Part shown: in pieces, positions 22,411 to 30,920 of the stretch | Layout of the letters: the number at the start of each line of letters is the position of its first letter | Numbering within the stretch: position 1 is the stretch's first letter | Source: Streptomyces sp. 150FB | Lineage (GTDB): Bacteria; Actinomycetota; Actinomycetes; Streptomycetales; Streptomycetaceae | DNA: 32,489 nt | Direction: 5' to 3' | Assembly (NCBI RefSeq): GCF_000818195.1 | Contig: NZ_JTHL01000001.1 | Coordinates: 272,396 to 304,884 of the forward strand | Translations under genes and position numbers: made by a program | The notes under the pieces: generated by a model | The model's input: only the letters and a program-made list of their open reading frames with translations | Told to the model about the DNA's origin: nothing | The model's database searches: none

Positions 22411-22438
22411 TGAACCTTTCGGCGCCTCCTCTCGTATA
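22411..22438 (+). promoter_or_regulatory. ECF promoter TGAACC-N16-CGTATA, predicts a leaderless lipoprotein mRNA
   Basis: TGAACC (22411-22416), 16-bp spacer, CGTATA (22433-22438), then GGGGG. The -10 ends 6 bases before the GTG at 22445, so transcription should start at about the start codon. Confidence 0.7.
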
Positions 22439-22444
22439 GGGGGT

Positions 22445-23140
22445 GTGACTCTCCCTCTCCCTTCCCGTAGCAACAGCGCCACACGCAAGCCGGTACGCCG
22501 GGCCGTTGTCGCATCCGTCCTGGTTCTCTGCGGTCTGGCCGGTGCGTCCGCCTGCGGCAAGTCGATCCAGATCACCGACAGCGGTGACAAGCCCGCCGCC
22601 TCGTCGCCCGCCGCCCCCGCTCCCGCCTCGTCCACTCCCCCGCCCGCGGCGGCCGGCGGCGGCCAGCCCGCCGGTAACTCCGCGCTCCAGGTGGTGGACA
22701 GCACCGCCGCCCAGAACGGGAAGACCGGTACGGGCGGCACGGTCATCGGTGCCGCCATCCAGGAGACGCCCCCGAAGTGGGTGCAGTTCTCCGCGGTCCA
22801 GTCGCCCGATCTCGGTACCCACCTGATCAATGTCAACCAGGCGACCCTGTACCGCTTCGACAAGGACACGGCCAAGCCGTCGGCGTCCAACTGCAACGAC
22901 GACTGCGCGGCGACCTGGCCGCCGGTGACCATCGTGGAGGGCGGCAACGTCTATCTGGCAGGTGTGGACCCGAAGCAGGTCGGCGCGGTCCGCCGGCAGG
23001 ACGGGCAGGTCCAGGTGACGGTGGGCGGCTGGCCCGTCTACCGCTACTCGGGCGACAACGGTCCTGGCGACGCCAACGGCCAGGGAATCGGCGGGACTTG
23101 GTTCGCCGTGGGCCCGACCGGCGAGAAGTCGGCGCAGTAG
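22445..23140 (+). CDS. Lipoprotein with one 'secreted repeat' (PF03640-type) domain
   Basis: A 231-aa lipoprotein. Basic N-terminus (RSNSATRKPVRR), hydrophobic core, lipobox ASAC (GASACGKS), then a long Pro/Ala/Gly linker. The domain has LYRFDKDTAKPSASNC, CNDDCAATWPPV, GWPVYRYSGDNGPGD and GQGIGGTWFAVGP, close to the two domains of the lipoprotein at 10627. CNDDC gives the same CxxxC pair. The start at GTG 22445 follows from the promoter and the signal peptide; no separate ribosome site is resolvable. It is divergent from the WXG100-like/207-aa unit and shares its promoter class, so the product probably works at the outer face of the same membrane machinery (inference). Confidence 0.88.
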   Translation: MTLPLPSRSNSATRKPVRRAVVASVLVLCGLAGASACGKSIQITDSGDKPAASSPAAPAPASSTPPPAAAGGGQPAGNSALQVVDSTAAQNGKTGTGGTVIGAAIQETPPKWVQFSAVQSPDLGTHLINVNQATLYRFDKDTAKPSASNCNDDCAATWPPVTIVEGGNVYLAGVDPKQVGAVRRQDGQVQVTVGGWPVYRYSGDNGPGDANGQGIGGTWFAVGPTGEKSAQ

Positions 23141-23150
23141 CCGAAGCCGG

Positions 23151-23192
23151 CGGCGGGGCGGCGCGCGGCTGACGCCGTACGCCGCCCCGCCG
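23151..23192. terminator. Hairpin between convergent lipoprotein and GH13 genes
   Basis: A 13-bp stem, CGGCGGGGCGGCG (23151-23163) / CGCCGCCCCGCCG (23180-23192), with a 16-nt loop lies in the 62-bp gap between the two stop codons. It probably serves both directions. Confidence 0.65.
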
Positions 23193-23202
23193 GTGTGTCC
23201 GG

Positions 23203-24846
23203 TCAGTTCAGGTCGAGCCATACGCAGGTGTCGGCCGGCAGGAGGAAGCCGTCCGGTGTCCTGTCGAGGGGCGCGCTGGTCAGCAGCACCGTCGCCGCCC
23301 GGGGCAGCGGCAGCGCCGTGTCACCGAGGTTGACCACACAGCGGAAGCCCCCCGGGCGGTCGAAACACACCGTGTCCGGGCCGCTCTCCGGACCGTTCTC
23401 CACCCAGGCCAGTGTCTCGGGCAGGCCGGTCAGCCGCTCCCCGCGCAGCGCGAGGCCCCGGCGGTAGAGCGTGAGGAACGAGTCGGGGTCGGCGGTCTGC
23501 GCCTCGACCGACAGCCGCGCCCAGTCGGCGGGTTGGGGCAGCCAAGGCTCCGCGGTCGCCCCTTCCGGGGAGAAGCCGAGCGTGTGGGAGCCGCTCCCCC
23601 ACGGGAGCGGGATACGGCAGCCGTCGCGCCCGCGGTCGAGCCCCTCGGAGCGTACGTACGTCGGGTCCTGGAGGAGCTCGTCGGGCAGGTCCTGGACCTC
23701 GGGCAGGCCGAGTTCGTCGCCCTGGTAGACGTAGATCCCGCCGGGCAGTGCCATGGTCAGCAGCGCGGCCGCCCTGGCTCTGCGGCGGCCGAGCACCGGA
23801 TCGCTCGGGTCGGCGAGGCGCTTGTCGCCCATGTCGAAGGACGTGTCGGCGCGGCCGTAGCGGGTGACGTGCCGGATGGTGTCGTGGTTGGAGAGGACCC
23901 AGGTGGGCGGCGCGCCGACCGGTGCGTGGGCGGCGAGTGTCGAGTCGACGACTCCGCGCAGGGCGCCGGCGTCCCAGGCGCAGCACAGGAAGTCGAAGTT
24001 GAAGGCGGAGTGGAGTTCGTCGGGGCGCAGATAGCGGGCGAACTGCTCGGCGGTGGGCAGCCAGACCTCTCCCACGAAGATGCGGTCGCCGTCGTAGCCG
24101 TCGAGGATCTCGCGCCAGCTCCGGTAGATGTCATGGACGTCGTCGATGTCCTGGTAGGGCAGGTCGGTGGGGTCGGGGGCGGCGCCGACGTCGGGCAGCC
24201 CCGGCTTCTTGGCCAGGCCGTGGGCGACGTCGATACGGAAGCCGTCGACGCCGAGGCGCAGCCAGAAGTGCAGGATGTCCTCGAACTCGGCGCGTACGTC
24301 GGGGTGTTCCCAGTTCAGGTCGGGCTGCTGGGGGGCGAACATGTGCAGGTACCAGGGGCCGGGAGTTCCGTCGGCCTCGGTGATCCTGGTCCAGGCGCTG
24401 CCGCCGAAGTACGAGTGCCAGTCGTTGGGCGGCAGTTCGCCGTGGTCGCCACGCCCCGGCAGGAACCAGAAGCGCTCGCGGGCGGCGGAGCCGGGTCCGT
24501 CGGCCAGTGCCTGCCGGAACCAGCGGTGCTGGTCGGAGCAGTGGTTGGGGACGAGGTCGACCAGGACCCGCAGGTCCTGTGCGTGTGCCTCGTCGATGAG
24601 CTGTCCGGCCTCGGAGAGGGTGCCGAAGAGCGGGTCGATGTCGCGGTAGTCGGCGACGTCGTAGCCTCCGTCGGCCATCGGCGAGGTGTACCAGGGGGTG
24701 AACCACAGGGCGTCCACGCCCAGTTCGCGCAGATAGGGCAGCCGGTCGCGTACGCCGGCGAGGTCACCGGTGCCGTCGCCGTCGCCGTCGGCGAAGCTGC
24801 GTACGTAGATCTGGTAGATCGCGGCATGCCGCCACCAGGGGGTCAC
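23203..24846 (-). CDS. GH13 alpha-glucosidase (oligo-alpha-glucosidase type)
   Basis: A 547-aa cytoplasmic glycoside hydrolase with no signal peptide. It starts VTPWWRHAAIYQIYVRSFAD, the usual first strand of the GH13 barrel. Conserved regions follow: DLVPNHCSDQHRWF (region I), GVDGFRIDVAHG with nucleophile Asp206 (II), FVGEVW with acid/base Glu260 (III) and LSNHDTIR with Asp322 (IV). YVYQGDELGLPEV and a C-terminal beta domain are also present. All three catalytic acids are in place. The GTG at 24846 has AAGGAG just upstream. It would cleave the non-reducing-end glucose of imported alpha-gluco-oligosaccharides. It is last in the sugar cluster, but a strong hairpin separates it from the GH87-like gene. 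Confidence 0.93.
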   Translation of the reverse strand: MTPWWRHAAIYQIYVRSFADGDGDGTGDLAGVRDRLPYLRELGVDALWFTPWYTSPMADGGYDVADYRDIDPLFGTLSEAGQLIDEAHAQDLRVLVDLVPNHCSDQHRWFRQALADGPGSAARERFWFLPGRGDHGELPPNDWHSYFGGSAWTRITEADGTPGPWYLHMFAPQQPDLNWEHPDVRAEFEDILHFWLRLGVDGFRIDVAHGLAKKPGLPDVGAAPDPTDLPYQDIDDVHDIYRSWREILDGYDGDRIFVGEVWLPTAEQFARYLRPDELHSAFNFDFLCCAWDAGALRGVVDSTLAAHAPVGAPPTWVLSNHDTIRHVTRYGRADTSFDMGDKRLADPSDPVLGRRRARAAALLTMALPGGIYVYQGDELGLPEVQDLPDELLQDPTYVRSEGLDRGRDGCRIPLPWGSGSHTLGFSPEGATAEPWLPQPADWARLSVEAQTADPDSFLTLYRRGLALRGERLTGLPETLAWVENGPESGPDTVCFDRPGGFRCVVNLGDTALPLPRAATVLLTSAPLDRTPDGFLLPADTCVWLDLN

Positions 24847-24872
24847 GGGAACTCCTTGCTCGAATGGGGTGG

Positions 24873-24904
24873 GTGCGGGGCCCGCGTGGTCGCGGGCCCC
24901 GCAC
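24873..24904 (-). terminator. Strong hairpin inside the sugar cluster
   Basis: A 14-bp perfect stem (24873-24886 with 24891-24904, GTGCGGGGCCCGCG and its complement) has a 4-nt loop. It lies 40 bp after the stop of the GH87-like gene and 27 bp before the GH13 start. It may terminate most transcripts, or protect the upstream mRNA 3' end, so GH13 would be made in smaller amounts. Confidence 0.65.
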
Positions 24905-24943
24905 CGGGGCGCGGCGGCCGGCGTCAGTTGCCTGCCGGGGTGC

Positions 24944-27478
24944 CTACCAGCCGGTGTTGCCGGAACCGCGCGTGATGGTGAAGCCTCCGGTGGAGTTGAG
25001 TCCGCCGGAGGCGGCGCCGGTGACGGTGACACCGGAGAAGGTGCCGGAGCCGGCGGACTGGATCTCGATCCCGTACAGACCGGTGTTCTGGATCTTGATG
25101 TTCTTCAGGGTCAGACCGCTGACGGTCTTGTTGAAGGACACCAGGACTCCGCTGTAGGTGGAGTCGATGATGTCGATGTCCTGCACCAGTACGGGCGCGG
25201 TGATGTCGGAGGAGTCGGCGTAGATCCACAGGGCGCCGAACTTGCTCTGCCAGTTGGGTTCGAACCCGCCGGTGCGCTGCAGTGTGTTGCGCTGTACGGA
25301 GGTGGTGCCGCTGAACGGCACGGGGGCGAAGCGGCTGCTGACGGCGATGCCGGCGGACCCGGTGACGGTGTCGGCGAGGATGTTGTCCTCGGCCCGGTTG
25401 GCGTTGCCGCCGTAGATGCCGACGGTGTTGGCGAGCAGCGGCACCTGGACGGTGTTGAAGCGGAAGGCGCTGTTGGAGACGGCCTGTCCTTCGGAGAACA
25501 TCGCGAGGCCGTCGTCGCCGGTGTTGCGGATGCTGGAGTTCCACAGCTCGGTGTTGGCGGTGCCCCGGTGGAGGTTGACCCCGTCGGCGAAGGTGTCACG
25601 GATGCGCAGCCCGCTCGCGTACAGGCCGTTGGTGGGGGCGTCGATCCACAGGCCGACCTTGGTGTGCTCGATCCAGACGTTCTGGAATGTGGAGCCGTTG
25701 CCGAAGTTGCCCTCGATTCCGGCGTCGAAGTTGGCGTCGTCGCGGTAGCTCACATCGCCGGAGATGGTCAGGTCCTGGACGGTGCTGGTGCCGCCCTGGC
25801 CGAAGAGACCGCCCTTGCCGTTGCTGCCGCGCAGGACGGTGGACCATTCGCCGGCGCCGCGCAGCGCGATGCCGGTGAGGTTGACATGGCCGGAGATGTT
25901 GTACGTACCGGCGGGCAGCCAGAGCCCCTTGCCCTGCGACTTCACCGTGGAGACGGCCGAGTTGAGGGCCGCCGTGTCGTCCGTGTTGTCGTTCGCGCGG
26001 ACGCCGAGAGTGGTGGCGGAGACGAAGTCGGCGGCGGGCATGGCCAGGTCGGGCGCCACGGTCTCGGTCTCGACGAGGTCCAGGGTGTAGGAGGCGGCGG
26101 TGTCGCCCGCGTCCTTCTGGAACTTCAGCACGGTGCCGGCGGGGAAGTCGCCGATCAGGGTGTGGGTCTCGTCGAAGAAGTGGTGTCCTGAGCCCTGTGA
26201 CGAGTCGTTGTTGTACGGGTAGGCGCCGTAGACCCAGGAGTACTTGGTCGTCAGGTCGAGGTCACGGACGTGGGTGGATCCCGCGTAGAGGCTGAGGGTG
26301 GCGGAGGGCGCCGTGTCGGGGATCGAGTAGCGCAGGGTCAGCGCGTTGGCCGGCTTGGTCAGGGTGAACTGGACGTACTCGCCGGTCCGGTCGAGCACGA
26401 CGGCCTTGCGGCCGGAGGCCTCGGAGGGGACGGAGAGGTAGGTGCGGTCGGGTCCGGTGGTGGAGGCGTTGGTGACACCGTTCTCGGCTTCGTACGTGGT
26501 GTACGGGAGGGTGGCGCCGCGCATGGCGGTGGCGGACGACCCGGTGACGGTGATGCCGTCCAGTTGGAGGTTGCCGTTGTCACCGGACTCGGTGCGCAGG
26601 GTCAGTGTGTTGAGCTGGGCACGCAGCGGTGCGTCGGTGGTGGCGGACTTCCAGGCGCCCGAGGTGCCGGGCAGCGAGAGTCTGTGGATCTTGGTGCCGT
26701 TGGCGGTAAGGGTGACGGTGGCGGCGGCGCTGTCCGGTGTGCGGTAGCGGAGGGCGATCGAACGGGTCGCGGCCGAAGGTGAGTTGATGTCGAAGACGGA
26801 GCGGGCGCCCACGGTGGTGAAGCCGGTGAGGTAGCCGCTGCCGGTGTACCCGGCGGCGCTGGTCGCCTTGGCGGGGCCGCCGGAGAAGTACGCGTTCTCG
26901 GCCTGGACGGCGGGTGCGTCGGCCGGCGGATCCGTCGGCGGGTCGGTGGGCGGGTCGGTCGGTCCGTCCGGCGTGCTGGGCGCGATGTTGTCGAGGTTGA
27001 TGTTGCCGCTGTCGGCGGTGGTGAACGTCAGGGCGACCGTGTTGGACCCCTGTCGGTAGGTCAGGGACTCGTCGCGGGTCGTCCAGGTGTCCCAGTTGGC
27101 GGTGGGCGGGAGGCTGAGCTGGCGGACCTTGGTGCCGTTGGCGTACAGGCTCAGGGTCATGGTGGCGGTGGTGCCGTTGGCGTACCGGATTCTCACCGAC
27201 CCGGTGCCGGCCGCCGCCGACTGGACGGTGAACGAGGTCGAGGCGCGGCCCTTGTTGGTGTCGGTGTAGCCGCCGACGAAGCCCGATCCGGTGTAGCCGG
27301 GGTGTTCGGTGGATACGGCGGCTCCGCCGGAGAGCGCGGCGGACTCGGCCTCCAGTGTGGTGGTGGCCGCGTGCGCGGACGGGGTGAGCGTCCCGTGGGC
27401 GAGGGCCACCAGCAGGGACAGGAGCAGGGCGGGTATCAGGCGGAGGGTCGCGGCGCGGGTTCTCGGTGCGGGTGACAC
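24944..27478 (-). CDS. Secreted GH87-like alpha-1,3-glucanase with CBM35 modules
   Basis: An 844-aa secreted protein. The Sec signal peptide ends SAHA-ATTT near residue 38. A CBM35-like module follows (TLEAESAALSGG ... NINLDNI, ~40-165), then a DPPT-repeat linker and a second CBM35-like module (VQAENAYFSGG ... NLQLDGITVTG, ~187-312). A third beta module (YEAENGVTN ... ~330-450) carries the long HHFFDETHTL loop. A right-handed beta-helix runs ~455-835 (repeated N/G/D-rich turns). Asp632, Asp655 and Asp656 (FADGVN; TGDDGL) have the 23/24-residue spacing I recall for the catalytic Asp set of GH87 alpha-1,3-glucanases. The likely substrate is fungal alpha-1,3-glucan or nigeran. GTG 27478 has GGAAGGA 9 bases upstream. 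Confidence 0.8.
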   Translation of the reverse strand: MSPAPRTRAATLRLIPALLLSLLVALAHGTLTPSAHAATTTLEAESAALSGGAAVSTEHPGYTGSGFVGGYTDTNKGRASTSFTVQSAAAGTGSVRIRYANGTTATMTLSLYANGTKVRQLSLPPTANWDTWTTRDESLTYRQGSNTVALTFTTADSGNINLDNIAPSTPDGPTDPPTDPPTDPPADAPAVQAENAYFSGGPAKATSAAGYTGSGYLTGFTTVGARSVFDINSPSAATRSIALRYRTPDSAAATVTLTANGTKIHRLSLPGTSGAWKSATTDAPLRAQLNTLTLRTESGDNGNLQLDGITVTGSSATAMRGATLPYTTYEAENGVTNASTTGPDRTYLSVPSEASGRKAVVLDRTGEYVQFTLTKPANALTLRYSIPDTAPSATLSLYAGSTHVRDLDLTTKYSWVYGAYPYNNDSSQGSGHHFFDETHTLIGDFPAGTVLKFQKDAGDTAASYTLDLVETETVAPDLAMPAADFVSATTLGVRANDNTDDTAALNSAVSTVKSQGKGLWLPAGTYNISGHVNLTGIALRGAGEWSTVLRGSNGKGGLFGQGGTSTVQDLTISGDVSYRDDANFDAGIEGNFGNGSTFQNVWIEHTKVGLWIDAPTNGLYASGLRIRDTFADGVNLHRGTANTELWNSSIRNTGDDGLAMFSEGQAVSNSAFRFNTVQVPLLANTVGIYGGNANRAEDNILADTVTGSAGIAVSSRFAPVPFSGTTSVQRNTLQRTGGFEPNWQSKFGALWIYADSSDITAPVLVQDIDIIDSTYSGVLVSFNKTVSGLTLKNIKIQNTGLYGIEIQSAGSGTFSGVTVTGAASGGLNSTGGFTITRGSGNTGW

Positions 27479-27556
27479 AACGGTGTGTCCTTCCGTGCGG
27501 GAAGTGGGGCGTGGGAGGAAGCGCTGAACGGTGGGAGTCGGCGGTGGCAGTCACGG

Positions 27557-27582
27557 CGGCCAGGGAGCGCGGCCAGGGAGCG
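27557..27582. repeat. 13-bp tandem duplication in intergenic gap
   Basis: CGGCCAGGGAGCG occurs twice head to tail (27557-27569, 27570-27582) in the 115-bp gap between the second permease and the GH87-like gene. It is probably a recent slippage product; no function is evident. Confidence 0.7.
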
Positions 27583-27593
27583 CGGGAAGAGCG

Positions 27594-28481
27594 TCAGCCT
27601 TTGACGCTGCCCGCGGTGAGGCCCGCGACGACGCTGCGCTGGAAGATCAGGAACAGCACCAGCAGCGGAACACTGGCCATGACCATTCCGGCCAGCAGTT
27701 GATTGGCCGGCATGTCGGTGGAGAGCCGGTTCAGTGCCACGGTGATGGGCTGCCTGGCGGGGTCGGGCAGTACCAGCATCGGCCAGAGGAAGTCCTTCCA
27801 GACCCCGACGACCGCGAAGATGGAGACCACCGCCAGCACCGGGCGCGACAGCGGCAGCACCACGGAGACGAGGACACGCAGGGTGCCCGCGCCGTCGATG
27901 CGCGCGGAGTCGAGGAGTTCGGCGGGGATCTGGTCGAAGAACCGCTTGAGGATGAAGATGTTGAAGGCGTTGGCGCAGGCGGGCAGCCAGATCGCCCATG
28001 GTGTGTTGATGAGGTTGAGATGGACCAGCGGAACGTCGGTCACCGTCAGATACGTCGGGACCAGCAGCGCGGAGACCGGCAGCATCAGGGTGGCGAGCAT
28101 CATCCCGAGGACCACGTTGCCGAGGGCGGGCCGCAGCTTCGAGAGCGCGTAGGCGGCGGCGACGTCGACGGTCAACTGGAAGAGCCAGGCCCCCGCGGCG
28201 AGCAGGAAGGTGTTGAGGAAGTACTGCCCGAGTCCGACGCTGGACCAGGCCCCGGTGTAGCTCTCCGGGTGCCATGTGCCGGGAATCAGGCCGGGGTTCG
28301 GGTCGGCGAGTTCGGCCGACGACTTCAGCGCACCCGTCACCATCCAGTAGAGGGGAAACACGAAAGCGGCGGTGAACCCGGTCAGTGTCGCGGCGAGGAC
28401 GAAGCGGTAGAGGTACCTGCCGGTGCGGCGGGTCATCTCGGCGGGCGCTATCAGGGTGCGTACGGGGGTCTCGGTGGCCAT
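27594..28481 (-). CDS. Sugar ABC transporter permease (MalG/CUT1 type)
   Basis: A 295-aa membrane protein with six predicted spans. The first is TLTGFTAAFVFPLYWMVTGALK. The coupling motif for the ATPase is DSARIDGAGTLRVLVSVVLPLSRP (EAA loop), and it ends IFQRSVVAGLTAGSVKG as MalG-type permeases do. ATG at 28481 has AGAGGAG 9 bases upstream and lies 15 bases after the stop of the other permease, so the two are co-transcribed. No ATPase gene is present in the cluster; in Streptomyces the shared ATPase MsiK usually serves such importers. Confidence 0.93.
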   Translation of the reverse strand: MATETPVRTLIAPAEMTRRTGRYLYRFVLAATLTGFTAAFVFPLYWMVTGALKSSAELADPNPGLIPGTWHPESYTGAWSSVGLGQYFLNTFLLAAGAWLFQLTVDVAAAYALSKLRPALGNVVLGMMLATLMLPVSALLVPTYLTVTDVPLVHLNLINTPWAIWLPACANAFNIFILKRFFDQIPAELLDSARIDGAGTLRVLVSVVLPLSRPVLAVVSIFAVVGVWKDFLWPMLVLPDPARQPITVALNRLSTDMPANQLLAGMVMASVPLLVLFLIFQRSVVAGLTAGSVKG

Positions 28482-28496
28482 GGCGGTTTTCTCCTC

Positions 28497-29483
28497 TCAG
28501 CCCTTGGCCCGGGTCAGGCGCAGATAGACACCCGCGAAGATCCCGAGCACCACGAAGAGCACCGTGCTCATGGCGCTGGCCAGGCCGAAGTCGTTGTAGA
28601 CGAACGCGTAGCGGTAGAGCAGCAGCAGGACGGTGACGGTGGCGTCGTCGGGTCCGCCGCCGGTGAGCACGAAGGGTTCGATGAACACCTGCATGGTGCC
28701 GATGACCTGGAGCAGCAGCGTGATCATCAGGATGAAGCGCATCTGCGGGAGGGTGACGTGCCACATCCGCTGCCGGATCGAGGCACCGTCGAGTTCCGCC
28801 GCCTCGTACAGCTCGCCGGGGATGCCGCCGAGTGCGGCGAGGTAGATGAGTGTGGTGGTGCCCATGTTGGCCCAGGTGGAGACCAGGACCAGCGAGACCA
28901 TCGCGAGGTTCTCCGACTCCAGCCACTGCTGCCCGGGCAGGTGGAGGATGCCGAGGACATGGTTGAAGAGGCCGGGGCCCGGATCGTAGAACCAGCGCCA
29001 GAGCAGCATGGTGACGATCGGGGGCAGCATCACCGGCAGGTAGACGGTCATCCGCAAGTAGGCCCGGCCGTGCCGCAGTTCGCCCAGCACGACGGCGGTG
29101 GCGAAGGGGGCGGCGAAGCCGAAGACGAGTGCGAGCAGGGTGAACCAGCCGGTGTTGCGCCACGCGGTCACGAACAGCGGGTCCTCGAAGAGCCGCCGGA
29201 AGTTGTCGAGGCCGATCCAGCGGGCCGGCTCGGCGAAGTTGACCTGCTGGAAGCTGAGCAGCAGACCCCGCACGATCGGGTACCAGGAGAACAGCGCGAA
29301 GCAGATGATCCCGGCGGCCAGGAAGAGATAGCCGACGAGGTTCTCGCGGATACGGCGCCGGCGCCGGCCACCGTCCGAAGGGCGCCCGTGCGGGTACGAG
29401 GCGGGGGCCGCGGCGGGGGCAGCCGCGGGGGTGGGGATCACGGGGGAAGGAGGCGCGTCCGTGGCCATGTCCGGTCTGCTCAC
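28497..29483 (-). CDS. Sugar ABC transporter permease (MalF/CUT1 type)
   Basis: A 328-aa membrane protein. A Pro/Ala-rich N-terminal tail and RRRRRIREN precede the first span (LVGYLFLAAGIICFALFSWYP). The EAA loop is ELYEAAELDGASIRQRMWHVTLPQM. It ends YLRLTRAKG. The GTG at 29483 overlaps the stop of the binding-protein gene by 4 bases (GTGA), which favours coupling. ATG at 29468 is an alternative and would shorten the tail by 5 residues. It pairs with the permease at 27594 to form the channel. Confidence 0.92.
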   Translation of the reverse strand: MSRPDMATDAPPSPVIPTPAAAPAAAPASYPHGRPSDGGRRRRRIRENLVGYLFLAAGIICFALFSWYPIVRGLLLSFQQVNFAEPARWIGLDNFRRLFEDPLFVTAWRNTGWFTLLALVFGFAAPFATAVVLGELRHGRAYLRMTVYLPVMLPPIVTMLLWRWFYDPGPGLFNHVLGILHLPGQQWLESENLAMVSLVLVSTWANMGTTTLIYLAALGGIPGELYEAAELDGASIRQRMWHVTLPQMRFILMITLLLQVIGTMQVFIEPFVLTGGGPDDATVTVLLLLYRYAFVYNDFGLASAMSTVLFVVLGIFAGVYLRLTRAKG

Positions 29484-30841
29484 AGAGCCGTGGCGAGGAT
29501 GGTGTCGACCTTCTTCTGTGCGTCGCCCAGGAGTTGGCCGAGGTCGGCGTCCTTCTTGGTCAGCACGGCCTGCATGACGCTGTCGAGCACGGTGTAGATC
29601 TGCTGGGCGTTCGGCGGCTCGACCTTCACAGCGACCTCGGGACTGCGGTCGACGAACGGCTGGTAGTTCTTCTGCGGCACATTGGCGTACTCGGTGTGGA
29701 TCGCGTCGTTCTTGGCCTGGGCCGCGCCGTCGAAGAGGTTCGGCTGCGGCAGGCCCACCGGAACACCGAGCGCGGCGAACTTCTTGACGTTCGCCTCCTC
29801 GCGATCCGGGTTGAGGTACTTCCACTGGATCCACTGGAGTCCGGCCCTGATCTTCTCGGGGGACGCCTTCGGGTTGAACATGAAGCCGTCACCGCCGCCG
29901 AGGGTGGCGGCGCCGGGCAGGGCGGCGAGCCCGTACTCCTCGTACTCGCGCTCGAACTGCTTGACGATGGTGGGGATGTTGTCCGGCCCCGCCATGTACA
30001 TCCCGAGCTTGCCGGCCCCCATCAGCTTCTGGACGTCACCGATCTCCAGGAGCTGCCGGGTGCCCATGCTGTTGTCGGTGAAGCGCATGTCGTGGAGCGT
30101 CTGCAACGCCTTGCGTCCCGCCGGGCTGTTGAACGCGGCCTTCCACCTGCCGCCCTGCTGGGTGGCGACGTCGCCGCCCATGGAGTAGATCCATGAGGTG
30201 AGGTGCCAGCCGCCCTGGTTGTTCTTGCTGTAGTCCGCGTAGCCGACGGTGTTGTCACCGAGGCCGCTGATCTTCCTGGCCGCCACGCGCACCTCGTCCC
30301 AGGTGGCCGGGGGCTTGTCCGGGTCGAGTCCGGCCCGCTCGAACAGGTCGCGGTTGTAGAGCAGGCCGAGCGAGTAGTTGCCGGTCGGCAGGCCGTAGAT
30401 CTTGCCGTCCTTGCCCGTGAAGACGTCCTGGAGCGCGGGGCGTATGTCGCCGAGATACGGCACGCCCTTGAGGTACGGGCTGATGTCGGCGGCCTGGTGG
30501 CGCTGGATCAGCCCCGCCGGGTCCGTGAAGTAGACGTAGAAGACGTCCTCCAACTGACCGCCGGCGAGCTTCGCCGCGAAGGTCTTCGGATCCATCTGGC
30601 CCTCGCGGGCGTCGATCCTGATCTTCGGGTGGCTCGCCTCGAACTGCTTGACGAGGTCCTCGTAGTCCTTGCGGTCGGCCGGCTGGGTCTTCGTCGGCAT
30701 GCCGTTGACGCTGATGGTCACCACGCCGTCCTTGCCCACGCCGGAGGAGGACGGGGACGGGCCGCCGCAGCCCGCGAGCCCGAAGGATGCGGAGGTGCCC
30801 AGGGCCAGGCCGAGCGCTTGGCGTCTTGTGATGCCGTTCAT
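29480..30841 (-). CDS. Sugar ABC transporter substrate-binding lipoprotein (Tat-type signal)
   Basis: A 453-aa family-1 solute-binding protein. MNGITRRQALGLALG has a twin-arginine motif and is followed by the lipobox LAGC, so it is probably exported folded by the Tat route and lipid-anchored. The mature part has YEDLVKQFEASHPKIRID, DVFYVYFTDPAGL, KIYGLPTGNYSLGLLYNRDLF and GDGFMFNPKASPE, typical of CUT1 binding proteins for di- and oligosaccharides. It is the first gene of the transporter operon, behind the TTGACT/TACTGT promoter covered by the bipartite motif at 30937-30964. The ligand is inferred from the linked GH87-like and GH13 enzymes as nigero-oligosaccharides or similar. Confidence 0.93.
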   Translation of the reverse strand: MNGITRRQALGLALGTSASFGLAGCGGPSPSSSGVGKDGVVTISVNGMPTKTQPADRKDYEDLVKQFEASHPKIRIDAREGQMDPKTFAAKLAGGQLEDVFYVYFTDPAGLIQRHQAADISPYLKGVPYLGDIRPALQDVFTGKDGKIYGLPTGNYSLGLLYNRDLFERAGLDPDKPPATWDEVRVAARKISGLGDNTVGYADYSKNNQGGWHLTSWIYSMGGDVATQQGGRWKAAFNSPAGRKALQTLHDMRFTDNSMGTRQLLEIGDVQKLMGAGKLGMYMAGPDNIPTIVKQFEREYEEYGLAALPGAATLGGGDGFMFNPKASPEKIRAGLQWIQWKYLNPDREEANVKKFAALGVPVGLPQPNLFDGAAQAKNDAIHTEYANVPQKNYQPFVDRSPEVAVKVEPPNAQQIYTVLDSVMQAVLTKKDADLGQLLGDAQKKVDTILATAL

Positions 30842-30920
30842 GGAGATCCCATGCCTTCCTGCAAAGGGTTTGCGCGTGACTTGCAGGGGGCTTGGTCCTC
30901 TGCGCGTCTCAACGGCGCTG

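Noticed and set aside
23533..26191. 480- and 440-codon plus-strand frames (23533-24975, 24869-26191)
   Set aside because: They are antisense to the GH13 and GH87-like genes, whose catalytic residues are intact.
27531..29597. 688-codon open frame on the plus strand, Gly/Glu/Asp-rich
   Set aside because: It is antisense to two well-defined permease genes; composition is that of a complement frame.
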